NCBI GenBank assembly: GCA_916613615.1
Contig: OU744735.1
Coordinates: 57,404,082-57,468,081 of the forward strand
DNA from: Steromphala cineraria
Lineage: Eukaryota; Mollusca; Gastropoda; Trochida; Trochidae
Length of the DNA stretch: 64,000 bases
Reading direction: 5' to 3'
Positions 11,291-24,300 of this stretch are shown here, one piece after another. The notes under the pieces are model-generated. The model made no database searches. It was given only the letters and a program-made list of their open reading frames with translations, and was not told where the DNA came from. Within the stretch, counting starts at the first letter, position 1; every line of letters begins with the position of its first letter. The position numbers and the translations under genes were made by a program.

Positions 11291-14200
11291 TTGGTCTTGT
11301 GTTTGGAGCGAGTCTCGAAGAGTTCTCTGATGAGCGTGGCCTTCTCTTGTTCTAGCTGGGTGATCTTGTCACTCTTGTGACTCACTTCCTGTGAAAACAG
11401 AACATTCAGTAAATTAGTTACTTTACAATAAATATTTTTATTACCTACGAGGGCAGTCATATTGAGGTTCATATTTTTCATATGTTGCCCTAGGGCAAAA
11501 TATAACTTTTTCATAGCGACGTCACATTATACACAATGCTTTAACGTCAAGGTTCACTCATGACGTCATAATGTATTCGGGCCGCCGGCCGCCAGTCGGC
11601 TTATGCTGAGAAGAAGGTTTTGAGTATTTCTTTAATTTTGGGACTACAGTAATAAACAGAATATTATGTTCATGCCCTTGCCAAACTATGTTTATGACAC
11701 TCATGCCTCTCGCTCGGTAAATACTTATATTAAGGCAGTCGTGTTGAAAACATAACATATCATGGACACTCATATAATATCCTGTATTTAAGTTCATTAT
11801 TTTTTAGAGGATGGAGAATACCTTGGTTAAGGAAAAAAAAATTATGATCAACTTCTTAATTTCAAACAAAAGTAAATATAGAAGTACTTCATCTATAAAA
11901 TATCCTTTTTTTCCCTGATAGTGCAAGCATCAGGAATGCCATTCAAATTTAGGCATGTCGCATTGTTATATTTAAAATCACAACATTGCATATTGTGTGA
12001 TTGAAATTTGTTTGTTTTGAATTCTAATATCTTAGAAATATTAAGGGATGATAGTCATAAACATCAAATGATAAAAGCACATGTAGAATATTGAATTTTC
12101 GAGTTAAGTTTTAGAATTCAGGAAAATGAAAGTAGAAGAGTTTTCAAACCATAGAAAGACCATAATTTGATTAAGAGGTAATGTCATGTTGTTAAAATGG
12201 AATTGTGAAAAGGAGGTGAAATGTTGCTAATTGCATCAGCAAAACCATTTTTTACAAAACCAAGTACAAAAAAATTCTGTCACTCTCTGCAGACACAATG
12301 ACTAGGCAGGTGATAACAATTCAAACACAAATAAAATGTACCGATTAAACTCAAGAGTCATAGTTCATCCAAACCCCTTCCTATATAATTAATGTCACTC
12401 TGTATAAGGCTACAATCCCTCTTCTTTCCCCCTGTCTGTCTATGTATCTGTGTTGATCCTACACATACCCTGAGACACAACAGGCCAAAAGCCTCATATC
12501 ACTATATATAGCCAGCAAATGATATTATTTGTATCCAGCATATAAGAGCACCTCAGGATGATGGGTCAAGGGATAATAATTAAATTAACTAATGAAAGCC
12601 TTTCTAGAAGGCTTGGCTGCTGCTTTTACTGAAAAGCTTGCATGCAAGATTCTATTGGCACCACTAGATTGATTGAAATTCCCAAGTTTGTTTCGTCTTA
12701 GCTCTTTGATTATAAAACTACAGGTTATAGATAGAGATAGAGATACATGTTTTTAGCCTGATAGATGTCAGGGTATGTGTATGAGGAACAAGGATACATA
12801 AATGCTGAAATAGCAACCCTTTGTTGATCTGGATGCCATCTCGCTCCACTTGTTGATTCAATAAGGCACCACTAGATTGATTGAGTTTCACCCTTAGCTG
12901 GTTGACTATAAAACTACATGTTAAAGATGTTACATGTACCAGATGGCCTGATGGTTGTCAGGGTATGTGTATGAGGAACAAGGATACATAAATGCTGAAA
13001 TAGCAACCCTTTGTTGATCAAGTTGCTCATCTTGAAGCCTGCCCCTCACAAGGACCTCCCATCAACCAATAGACTTACGTTAGTGAGTTGTCTGTTCTGA
13101 TCCTTGAGCATCTTGATGGTGTTGACCTGCGGTTGTTGGTTCCTCGACCCCAGCGCCAGGTTCATGTGCAGAGGGAATCCCTGCAACACATCATTGTGAG
13201 ACACTTACTTCTTTATTCTCCTGTGTAAATCTTTTAAAGCTTCTCTGAAGATAATAATAATAATAACACTTTATTGTCCTAAGTACATGGAAATTCGGGT
13301 TGTGCCTAAGCACCCGGCAGCCACAGTGCAGCGCCAGTTAATGTGTTGTTCTGCTGAGTGTCAAGCAAGACAGCAACAACTCCCACCTTCTAACGTCTTT
13401 TGGTATGAAGCGACTGGGAATCGAACCCCGGTCTTTCCGGGTGACGAGTGGACACTCTACCACTGAGCTACGTCCCCGGTTTCTATGTATGTAGATACAC
13501 ATCACAGTCAAATGTTAGCAAGTCACCATTATAGACCTCAAGGGTATTGCTTCTCTGTGAAGCTGTTTCTGATGTAATCTAATCCTATGAGAATTTCTAT
13601 AAATCTTAAATTTGAATAAGGACTTACTTAATTTTATCTAAACGCATTCATAAGATAATATAAGGTGTTTCTAACAGTTGTCAGTAACTCCGTTCCGTTA
13701 CATCTAAGAAATACCCAGTAAACCATCATCAGCATATATGTCTATACAATATCCCAATATTAATCGAAAAAACATTACGAAGAAACTTAAAGCAAGGAAC
13801 ATATGAAGTTGTTTCTGATCTAATCGAATCTTATAAGAATTCTTAGAATCTAATACATATGGAAAACGATTCTTTTATCCTATATTTTAAAAATAACCAG
13901 TTCATAAGATACTAAAAGATTTCTCAAGCAATGATGTGCTTCAAGAAACACATCCAGTAAAACATTTCACAAAATACCATTTAAAAAAAACAAACCACAA
14001 TTACAGAAATTAAACTTAACAAAGAAACTAAAAGCAAGGAAGAAAGGGTACATCTGAAGGGTTCAGGGCAAAGGTAGACAACACTCAAAACCAAATTTCT
14101 GAGATTTTTATCACTTGTGAGTAGCAAGAGGCAAATCTTTCGTTTTTGTGTATTACCCTGAACCCTTCATTATGAGAAGACATAGCCAACCTTCTCGGAG

Positions 14201-15349
14201 CTCTCTGTGAGAGTTTTGAGCTGTTGGTTGACCTCTACGATGCGTGCCTTCTGGAAGTTCATCCTCTCCTGGTGAGCCTCCAGCGAGTGCTCCTGCCAAC
14301 AGAAACAACGCTACGTAATCTCTGCTCTCGTCTATAGAGGTATATTTGACTAGGATGAAGGGGGTTTAACCCCCAAAACATGTAACTGCAAAATTCAGCC
14401 CCTCCCGTTCTCCGGCATGGGTTGATGACAGTTATACCACTATTTTTTAAAGAATTTTTCAGGTCTCTCTTCTCTAGAAGGTTAGTCTGTCTAACAGCCC
14501 CTAAAACAAACTATCTTTAAAGACAGCTAAAACAGAAAAAAATTCCAGTACTTTTCAAGGACTTTTTATGGACTTTTTACCATTTTTTAAGTACATATAT
14601 TCACAGGTCAAGTGACAAAATTTTTGGTTTCGATGCCGCCATATTCACAATTGCTGTACTTTTCCAGACCTGTGCAGACCATGAAAGACCAGGGCAAGTC
14701 TATATTATTGTAGCAAGTCTAGAACACTGCTGTTTCAGAAAATCAACAGCTTAAGTGGGCTCCTTTCTCTTTTAATATAAAAAGTTACATTTTTTTTTTT
14801 TTTTCATTAGAGAGACTAAAATTTAGTATTAGATGTAATACTTGATGTGATACTAATACTGTTCCTTAAAAAAGAAAATACTACTTCTTGTAATTCAGGT
14901 AGCTTATCAACAAACACAAAAAAAAGGGCTTACATTGAGCGCCCCCTTGCCGACATATTTCTGTTTCTCCTGTATGGCTGCGATCTGTTTGCGATACCAC
15001 TCTCGAGCCTGGTCTACGATCTCCAGACCTTGTAGTAGCATGTCCCGCTCCTCCTCAAACTGCTTCATACGCTTTATCTGGAGAGAGAGAGAGATGAAAT
15101 GTCAAACTGCTTCATACGCTTTATCTGGAGAGAGAGAGAGAGAGAGAGAGATGAAATGTCAAACTGCTTCATACGCTTTATCTGGAGAGAGAGAGAGAGA
15201 GAGATGAAATGTCAAACTGCTTCATACGCTTTATCTAAAGAGAGAGAGAGATGAAATGTCAAACTGCTTCATACGCTTTATCTGGAGAGAGAGAGGGAAT
15301 AAATGCTGGAGAGAGAGAAATCAAGATAGATCCAGAGAGAGATCAAGAG

Positions 15350-15383
<34 letters not shown>

Positions 15384-18300
15384 AATTTCAAAATGCTTCA
15401 AGTGAGGTTTTTTTCTTTAAATTGTTCTATTTAAATGCTTTAATTTCAGAGAAAGATAGAGAAAAAGAGACCAGTTTTAAAGGTATTTCAATCAAAATGT
15501 CCATTTCCTTCTCTGACTGCTTCATAAAAACATCAAAGGTGAGCATCATCTACAGTAAGGTACGTCTCACAGGTCCATATTTTATTTAACCACCAAGTCA
15601 GGAGTGTACAAACAACAAAACTGAATTGAAAAAAATAAACATCAATAAAGCATCATTCAGTCAAAATTCCATAAATGATTGTAACCGTTGGGATATGTAT
15701 AGGTGCTTCGGAGGACTGACAAATAGCGAACCAACAAGGGACAAACAACAAAGTGGTCTCCAGTTGGTGAGAAGGAAGACCAACAAGGGACAAACAACTA
15801 AGTGGTCTCCAGTTGGTGAGAAGGAAGACCAACAAGGGACAAACAACAAAGTGGTCTCCAGTTGGTGAGAAGGAAGACCAACAAGGGACAAACAACAAAG
15901 TGGTCTCCAGTTGGTGAGAAGGAAGACCAACAAGGGACAAACAACAAAGTGGTCTCCAGTTGGTGAGATGGGAGACCAACAAGGGACAAACAACTAAGTG
16001 GTCTCCAGTTGGTGAGAAGGAAGACCAACAAGGGACAAACAACTAAGTGGTCTCCAGTTGGTGAGAAGGAAGACCAACAAGGGACAAACAACTAAGTGGT
16101 CTCCAGTTGGTGAGAAGGAAGACCAACAAGGGACAAACAACTAAGTGGTCTCCAGTTGGTGAGAAGGAAGACCAACAAGGGACAAACAACAAAGTGGTCT
16201 CCAGTTGGTGAGAAGGAAGACCAACAAGGGACAAACAACTAAGTGGTCTCCAGTTGGTGAGAAGGAAGACCAACAAGGGACAAACAACAAAGTGGTCTCC
16301 AGTTGGTGAGAAGGAAGACCAACAAGGGACAAACAACTAAGTGGTCTCCAGTTGGTGAGAAGGAAGACCAACAAGGGACAAACAACAAAGTGGTCTCCAG
16401 TTGGTGAGAAGGAAGACCAACAAGGGACAAACAACAAAGTGGTCTCCAGTTGGTGAGAAGGAAGACCAACAAGGGACAAACAACAAAGTGGTCTCCAGTT
16501 GGTGAGAAGGAAGACCAACAAGGGACAAACAACTAAGTGGTCTCCAGTTGGTGAGAAGGAAGACCAACAAGGGACAAACAACAAAGTGGTCTCCAGTTGG
16601 TGAGAAGGAAGACCAACAAGGGACAAACAACTAAGTGGTCTCCAGTTGGTGAGAAGGAAGACCAACAAGGGACAAACAACTAAGTGGTCTCCAGTTGGTG
16701 AGAAGGAAGACCAACAAGGGACAAACAACAAAGTGGTCTCCAGTTGGTGAGAAGGAAGACCAACAAGGGACAAACAACTAAGTGGTCTCCAGTTGGTGAG
16801 AAGGAAGACCAACAAGGGACAAACAACAAAGTGGTCTCCAGTTGGTGAGAAGGAAGACCAACAAGGGACAAACAACTAAGTGGTCTCCAGTTGGTGAGAA
16901 GGAAGACCAACAAGGGACAAACAACTAAGTGGTCTCCAGTTGGTGAGATAAGGAAGACCAACAAGGGACAAACAACTAAGTGGTCTCCAGTTGGTGAGAT
17001 GGGAGACCAACAAGGGACAAACAACTAAGTGGTCTCCAGTTGGTGAGATGGGAGACCAACAAGGGACAAACAACTAAGTGGTCTCCAGTTGGTGAGATGG
17101 GAGACCAACAAGGGACAAACAACTAAGTGGTCTCCAGTTGGTGAGAAGGAAGACCAACAAGGGACAAACAACTAAGTGGTCTCCAGTTGGTGAGATGGAA
17201 GACCAACAAGGGACAAACAACTAAGTGGTCTCCAGTTGGTGAGAAGGAAGACCAACAAGGGACAAACAACAAAGTGGTCTCCAGTTGGTGAGATGGGAGA
17301 CCAACAAGGGACAAACAACTAAGTGGTCTCCAGTTGGTGAGATGGGAGACCAACAACCAACCACAGGCGAACCAACAACACCTAAGTGGTCCCCACCAGG
17401 TCATGTTTACAGACTAATTAACAGATGTTATTTAAAAACTTACAGCATTATAGTCCAATCCACTAGACAGTGTATGTCGTCTGGCTGAGTTCTGTCTGCG
17501 GACTGGTTTCTGTGGAGCGTCAGGTTTCGACTGTTGACTGGGACCTGATTGGTTGTTTGACTGGACAGGTGCTTTACCCACGTCTTCATTGTTCTTACGT
17601 TGAAACTGCTCTATGTTCGCTGTAATAGAAAGATATGATTAAATGATTGCATGTAAAAATGTTCATGCATGACTTATTTATTTAAGTATTTAAGTATTTT
17701 GGAACCCACAAGCAAGATATCACATTAGCTGAAAAAAGGTTACAATATTTTTAATGTAAAATAAGACAGGCATATAGAAAATGGGTTTATGGCAAAACGA
17801 ACCGGGGAAAATACAGTTATTAGAGGTCAACATGGCTAATCCAAATATAACACAGGACAACTTATATCAATGAATTAACAGTCTGTACAACTTTTCTATT
17901 GTAATATATATGAATCAATATATATTGCATGTAAAAGAAAAAATATATATAACACTAATATTTGACATTTTAAAGGGGCAGTAGCACGTTTTTAGGGGAA
18001 ATATAAGGTGGTGTCAGGAAAATAAAATAAATGGTTCCAATTGAAAGACAATGTATTTAAACTAAATTGAGCAGTAATAATTCAAATCTATAACGTAAAG
18101 GTTAGCCATGCGATTCATTTTTCTTACACAAAATGAATTAAGGTGTTAACACAAAATGGCCGCCAACGGATTTTATGTGAATCGTCACTGTCAAAACTAG
18201 ATTAGCGTTTGCGGGATACCGCAAAAGCAGAGCAGCCCCGGAACTTGGGGTTTCGCCTTACCCTGTTCCGCCTTTTACAGGCCTCACCAAATTGGGAATT

Positions 18301-21300
18301 TTCTCGTGACCTTGACCTTTGACACTCAAGGTCACACAATCAATGAACACATTTCATTGAGTATAACATTATTGTAATGAAATAAAGTGTTAAAAATTAA
18401 ATTAATCCATTTTCTCCATATATGTTGACCTTGCTGTGACCTTGACCTTCGACAGTTCGTACCCAAAACTTTTTGAAAATGTTGTACTTCTCAAGAGATA
18501 ATATATACAAAATCTAAACTTCATAGCACAAAAACTTTTCAAGTTATTGTGTTTACAAGGTATTGCAATAACTCATATCTCATGACCTTGACCTTTGACC
18601 TTCAAGGTCACATAATAATAGAACACTTTTTATTGAGTATAACAATCATGTATTGATTAAAAGTGATCATAGTTAAAATAAAGCATTTTCGCTAAACCAT
18701 GCTTAAGTCATGACCTTGCTGTGACCTTGACCTTTGACGGATTGTAGCCGAAACCGTTTCAAATTTTTTTACTTTTCCAAGGATGATATATACCAAGTTA
18801 GAGCTTCATAGCACAAAAACTTTTCAAGTTATCGCGTTTAAAGGGATTTTGCAGTGATTTTATAACTCGTGACCTTGACCTTTGAACTTGAAAGTGAACA
18901 TGTCACAATGATTCCCTGGAAGTATTAACATTAAGACATGTTCATGAGTTCTGAAAAGCTAAATGGGATAAAGTTATATCCAAATTTAGTGCATTTTGTA
19001 ATAACTCATATCTCATGACCTTGACCTTTGACCATGAAGGTCACACGATCATTGAACACTTTTTATTGAGTATAACAATCATGTATTGATTAAAAGTGTT
19101 CATAGTTAAAATAAAGCATTTTCGCTAAAACATGCTTACGTCATGACCTTGCTGTGACCTTGGCCTTTGACGGATTGTAGCCAAAACCTTTTCAAAATGT
19201 TTTACTTTTCCAAGGATGATATATACCAAGTTAGAGCTTCATAGCACAAAAACTTTTCAAGTTATCGCGTTTACAAGGAATTCTTAGAGTAAATACATAT
19301 CTCGTGACCTTGACCTTTGACCTTGAAAGTGAACGTGTCAAAATAGTTCCCCCGAGGTATGAGTAATAAGGTATGAATAAGAGTTCTGGAAAGCTTAGTG
19401 GAAAAAAGTTATAGCTAGTAGTACGAGTGCGGCGGCGGCGGCGATGGAAACTTCACAAAAACTGATAGCAGCCCTCCCTTAGACGGGGCTGCTAATAATT
19501 CATTTAGCATTAACGTACTATTATCACTGAAAGTTTTAAAATATAAAATTATCAAAAAACGTGCTACTGCCCCTTTAAAGCAAAATGAGACAAACAGAGT
19601 TAAATATATGCAGAGAAGAAATATTTCCTCAAATGTTCTAGACCTTAAAGGACTTTTGACGTCTGTTTTACTCGAGGGATCACACCAAAACCCTGTAACA
19701 AGTGCCCGCTCAAGGGAGTGAAAGAGATAGCCTACACTAACAGCACAGTGCCCACCCACTCTGATCCTGCAGTGGGCACTTGTCTGAGCTGTATGGCGTG
19801 TTGTCCCTAATACAATATAATAGCGGCTATAACAGCCAGAGACTGAGTGTTCAAACAGGGAATCTGCCCATCTAAACATAACCACTGCTGGTTGACCATA
19901 AGGACATCACTAAGCTTAATCTCTATCTCTTCCACTGCTCTGTTATTTATATTCGATGGTGAATACCCTAACTTCATTATATCTTACACAGATTGCATTA
20001 TTATTCTCTTTTCCTTACTGAATACCCTCATACATAATTTTAGTTTCATTCTTGATGATAAAAGAGAAAATCTATTCTATGGTGAATACCCTCAAATCTC
20101 TCTCTTCCAATGCTCTGAATACCCTAACTTCATTATATCTTGCACAGTTCTGTATTTTCCTTTCCTTACTGAATAACCTTCATACATGATATTAAGTTTT
20201 TGGATTTCTTAATGATAGAATTATTCTCTGTAACAAGTTATTTTTGTGAAATTGGGGCATTGGTATTTTGCATATGCTTACTCATTCAGATGGGATTTGG
20301 GCAGTACAGTACATATGGAGGTCATTTGTTCCACAACCTAAATTATTACATCTGTACTATAGATTTAGAATATTTTGTATCCAATTCATTCTACAATAAA
20401 TACTCTCACAGATAATTTAAAGTCTTAATTCCTCCTGTTATCTGTTGTTGGAGGAATATGGTAAAACTTGCCTACCCAAATGGGCTGAGATAGGACAGAG
20501 AAGTGGGGACGCCCGAGGGGTACAACACAATTATTCCCTCACACCCCAACCTTTTTCCCCCCTCCTCCAAAAAAGTAAAAAATAGAGCCATGGGCTCTGT
20601 AGCTCATCAGGCTTGACATTTGATTTTGCTATAGGATGTGGCCAATGTGGTGCCCCCTTAGTAGGGGCCATGGGGCCACCAAAGCTACAATTTATAATCC
20701 TCACTAGATAAGGAGTTTGTACACAAAGTTTCAGCGTGGCCCCTGTCGCCCTTAATTGGGGTCACAGGGTCACAAAAGTTACAAATTAGAATCCCCACAT
20801 GCCAAGGCACCTGCACACAAAATATCAGCTCTCTAGAGTCATTGGTTCTGGAGAAGAAGACGAACATAGGTTTTAAGGGTGTGGCCCCTGTGGCCCTTAA
20901 TTGGGGTCACAGGGTCACAAAAGTTACAAATTAGAATCCCCACATGCCAAGGTACCTGCACACAAAATATCAGCTCTCTAGAGTCATTGGTTCTGGAGAA
21001 GAAGACGAACATAGGTTTTAAGGGCGTGGCCCCTGTGGCCCTTAATTGGGGTCACAGGGTAACAAAAGGAATCCCCATATGCCAAGGTGCCTGTACATAA
21101 AATTTCAGCTCTCTAGTGTATATGGTTTATGAGGAGAAGTCGAAAGTGTCAAAAGTTTACGGACGACGGACGGACGGACGCCGGACGACGGGCCATGCCA
21201 TTAGCCCATCTGGCCTTTCAGGCCTGATGAACTAAAAATATACCACCAGATTAATTCAAAATGTGTGACCCCCCTTCCCCTGCTTAAAAATTCCTATATC

Positions 21301-24300
21301 CGGCCAGATCAAACATTATCATTGCCAAAACTGGAAAACGGCACAGAAAGAACACCTTTGTAATAAAAATTATCCCTCCTTCAATCAACGCAGCGTTAAT
21401 TCCTAACAACACTCACTGCCATATATCCAAACTAGGAATAGAGACACTGATATTCAAAACTTCAAATAACAGCTTTTAATTGGAGTGTTATCCTAACAAC
21501 AGATATTAATCCTCATTATAATATTGGGACTGAAATGTAAATATTCAAATGACAGCTCTCTGAGTAGTGCTATCCTAACAACAGATGTTATATCCTCATT
21601 ATAATATTGGTAATGAAATGTAAACATTCAAATGACAGCTCTCTGAGTAATGCTTTCCTAACAACAGATATTAATCCTCATTATAATATTTGGACTGAAA
21701 TGTAAATATTCAAATGACAGCTCTTCTGAGTAATGCTATCCTAACAACATCTATCACACGTTAGACAAGAGAGAAACAAACAATGATGATGGTCATTTAT
21801 CTATTACAGCAGCTAAGTTTGCTCCCAGTCAACAGCTCATCATCTCAACAACAGATAGGGATGTAGCTCAGTGGATAAAGTGTCCTTCATTTGTTACTTG
21901 GCTAGATTCCTGGTCATATCAGAGCATTTTAATACATCAAACAAATAGCTCAATCTTGACTTTTCTAGCTAGATAACAACATCACATCCACCCCATTCTC
22001 CACATCACATCCAGCCAAATTCTCTACATCACATCAAGCTACATCACAACATCACATCCAGCTCAATCCCGACATCACTCTTCAATTGACAGATTTAGCA
22101 TCATCGTTAACCTGTCTGCACACAGGTACGCAGGGGGCGGACAGACAATGGGGAGTATTTACCTGTGTCCCCCTCCCCAAACACTCAGGTATTTGTTCTA
22201 CATGACTAGCAACGAGTTTACACGGACCACCGGCCGAAATCCCTCTGGTCAAATAGCCTGGCTTTGTTGCGGATTGTCGGTGTTGGACGCAGGGTGACCA
22301 GGGGCAATGCCTCGGTGATTTGGAGTTGATTAAAATCAGATGTCACCAACTCTTGTTGATGTTCAATCAAATGTCTTGTCCCTTGCCAAATTGTTTATAC
22401 AAATACTTTAAACATTCTTTTAGTCATCCTTTAGTGAAATAGGTTGGGTTTTGTTAACAGGTTGTCATTTTGAATAGATGGTTTCAGGACTCAAGGCTTA
22501 GTGATTTGACATTGATTGAAATCAAATGTTTTGTCCCATTCCAATATGATCATGTGATTTTTTAAACACAGCAAAACTCCTTTGGAACAAATGTGCCTTT
22601 TTTAAGGTTCTTCTAGAAGGCTTTTTGAATACATGGAACCTGAACTATTGCATTGGTGATTTGACTGAAATCCTAAGTCTTGTAAAATGTTAACGTGTGC
22701 ATATCACTTGCTTTAACTCTTTTGGCAAACCTTACATTGTATCATGTACTGCAATACTGTCAATAAACTTTAGAAGTTGTACGATACATTTTGCTAATTA
22801 CAGCTTCAGTTTGATTATAAATAATGAATATCATGCCATGATTACAATTACAATGCCAGATGGAGATCACATGTCAAGTAATGATTGGAGGTACCTCTGA
22901 TTATACCAGGTCTGTAATTATTGATGACAAAAGAGTAAACAATCGTAATTGATTGCCAAAACATCTGGGTTACTTTTAGTTATATAAATTCTGGTCATAG
23001 AGGATATCTATCTTTTCGTGACTAGTACCATGTTTATCTCATCGAGTGAGGTAGAAAGTTTATATTTTCACGAGTGGCGCACTGATAGAACAGAGTATCA
23101 CACCCTCAATCATATAATACAAGAAGATATACTGTGATTGAAGAAGAAAGTTGTTAAGGAAATGGTAGCTCAACGATGGCAAATTATAATTTGGCTTGAA
23201 CCTTTAACCATTAACTCTATAGCAACTACAGAATATCTATTAGGGGCATTTAAACTAGTTTTTCAACATACACAATGCTTAGAAACAAACAATTATCCCT
23301 TCATCAGAAGGATAAATAAAGAACTAAGCCATACCCTGAAACACCCTGTATGTTCAAAGGTAGTTCTTATCCAGAAATCTTGCTTTCCAACAAGAGGAAA
23401 TTGCCTACTTTTGTCCAAAAATTGTCAAGTCAATTAGCTTTAAGTAATAGTATTGAAGCAATTGGTGCTTTTCAAACACATTCATTTATCAGTGTGTAGA
23501 ATTATTTTGAAAGACAGTCAGACTCAAGTTATTATTTTCTCAATTTCACCTAAATTTAAACAGGACTTTCTTAGGTAAAAGCAAATTGGTTCCTAATTTG
23601 CTCATTATTTCCAAGGAGCCTATTCCAATTTGACACCCGAAACCCTCCCTCTCCTCAAATAGTTAGAACACGTACCTCAGCACCCTGTCCACAAGACCAC
23701 TAGACCCGGTAGTGTACAGGGTGTACTGGTTAGCTCCAACTTACAAGTCCACGGTTGGAATCTTGTTTTATCTATATATTTTTTTATTATTTCTATTACA
23801 GAATCCCTGTTACATGAAGGAGCGCCACCCAGGGTTGTAGGAGCTACAATGCATTAACAGTTGCAGAACAGATTTCTGGGGTTTTTTTTTCAAAAAGACG
23901 AGAACATCTCAAAAACGCACACAGTCACTCACTCGATACATATAAGATGAGAGAGAACTTCTTTGAGAGGCATTTTAGAAGTTGGAATGACAATAATGCA
24001 GAGAAATATATGGATGACAAGTTCTTTGTTCATTGTATGCGACGTTTTGACACAGATACTTGTGTCGTTCTCATGCAGGTGACACAAGAACGTTGCATAC
24101 AATGAACAAGAAACTGTGTTGAAACGGTTATGAGAGACTATCTCTAAAAAGTAAAAAATATATATATAAAGAAATTAATCGACTCAATCTAGGGAACAAA
24201 ACATAAAGAGATTCATCCATTGTCAAAACCGAACATGATATGAATGAATATTCCGACTTTTCATTCTCATTATGCAAATTGAAAGTCCAAGTGATTCATC

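Noticed and set aside
11266..11514. 82-residue frame reading through SAPCD2 exon 6 from an intronic ATG
   Set aside because: The intronic part precedes a good TTTTCACAG acceptor at 11389-11390, and the exon continues the SAPCD2 coiled coil in phase, so the upstream ATG is not needed.
13251..13479. Functional tRNA gene
   Set aside because: Box A and box B are good, but the sequence after box B does not pair with the 5' end. A SINE body and a (TTA)n tail follow.
15653..17404. Minus-strand reading frames of up to 244 residues (VCPLLVFLLTNWRP repeats)
   Set aside because: They are translations of the 49-bp minisatellite. The period is not a multiple of three, so the same peptides appear in every frame. 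They lie within an intron of SAPCD2.
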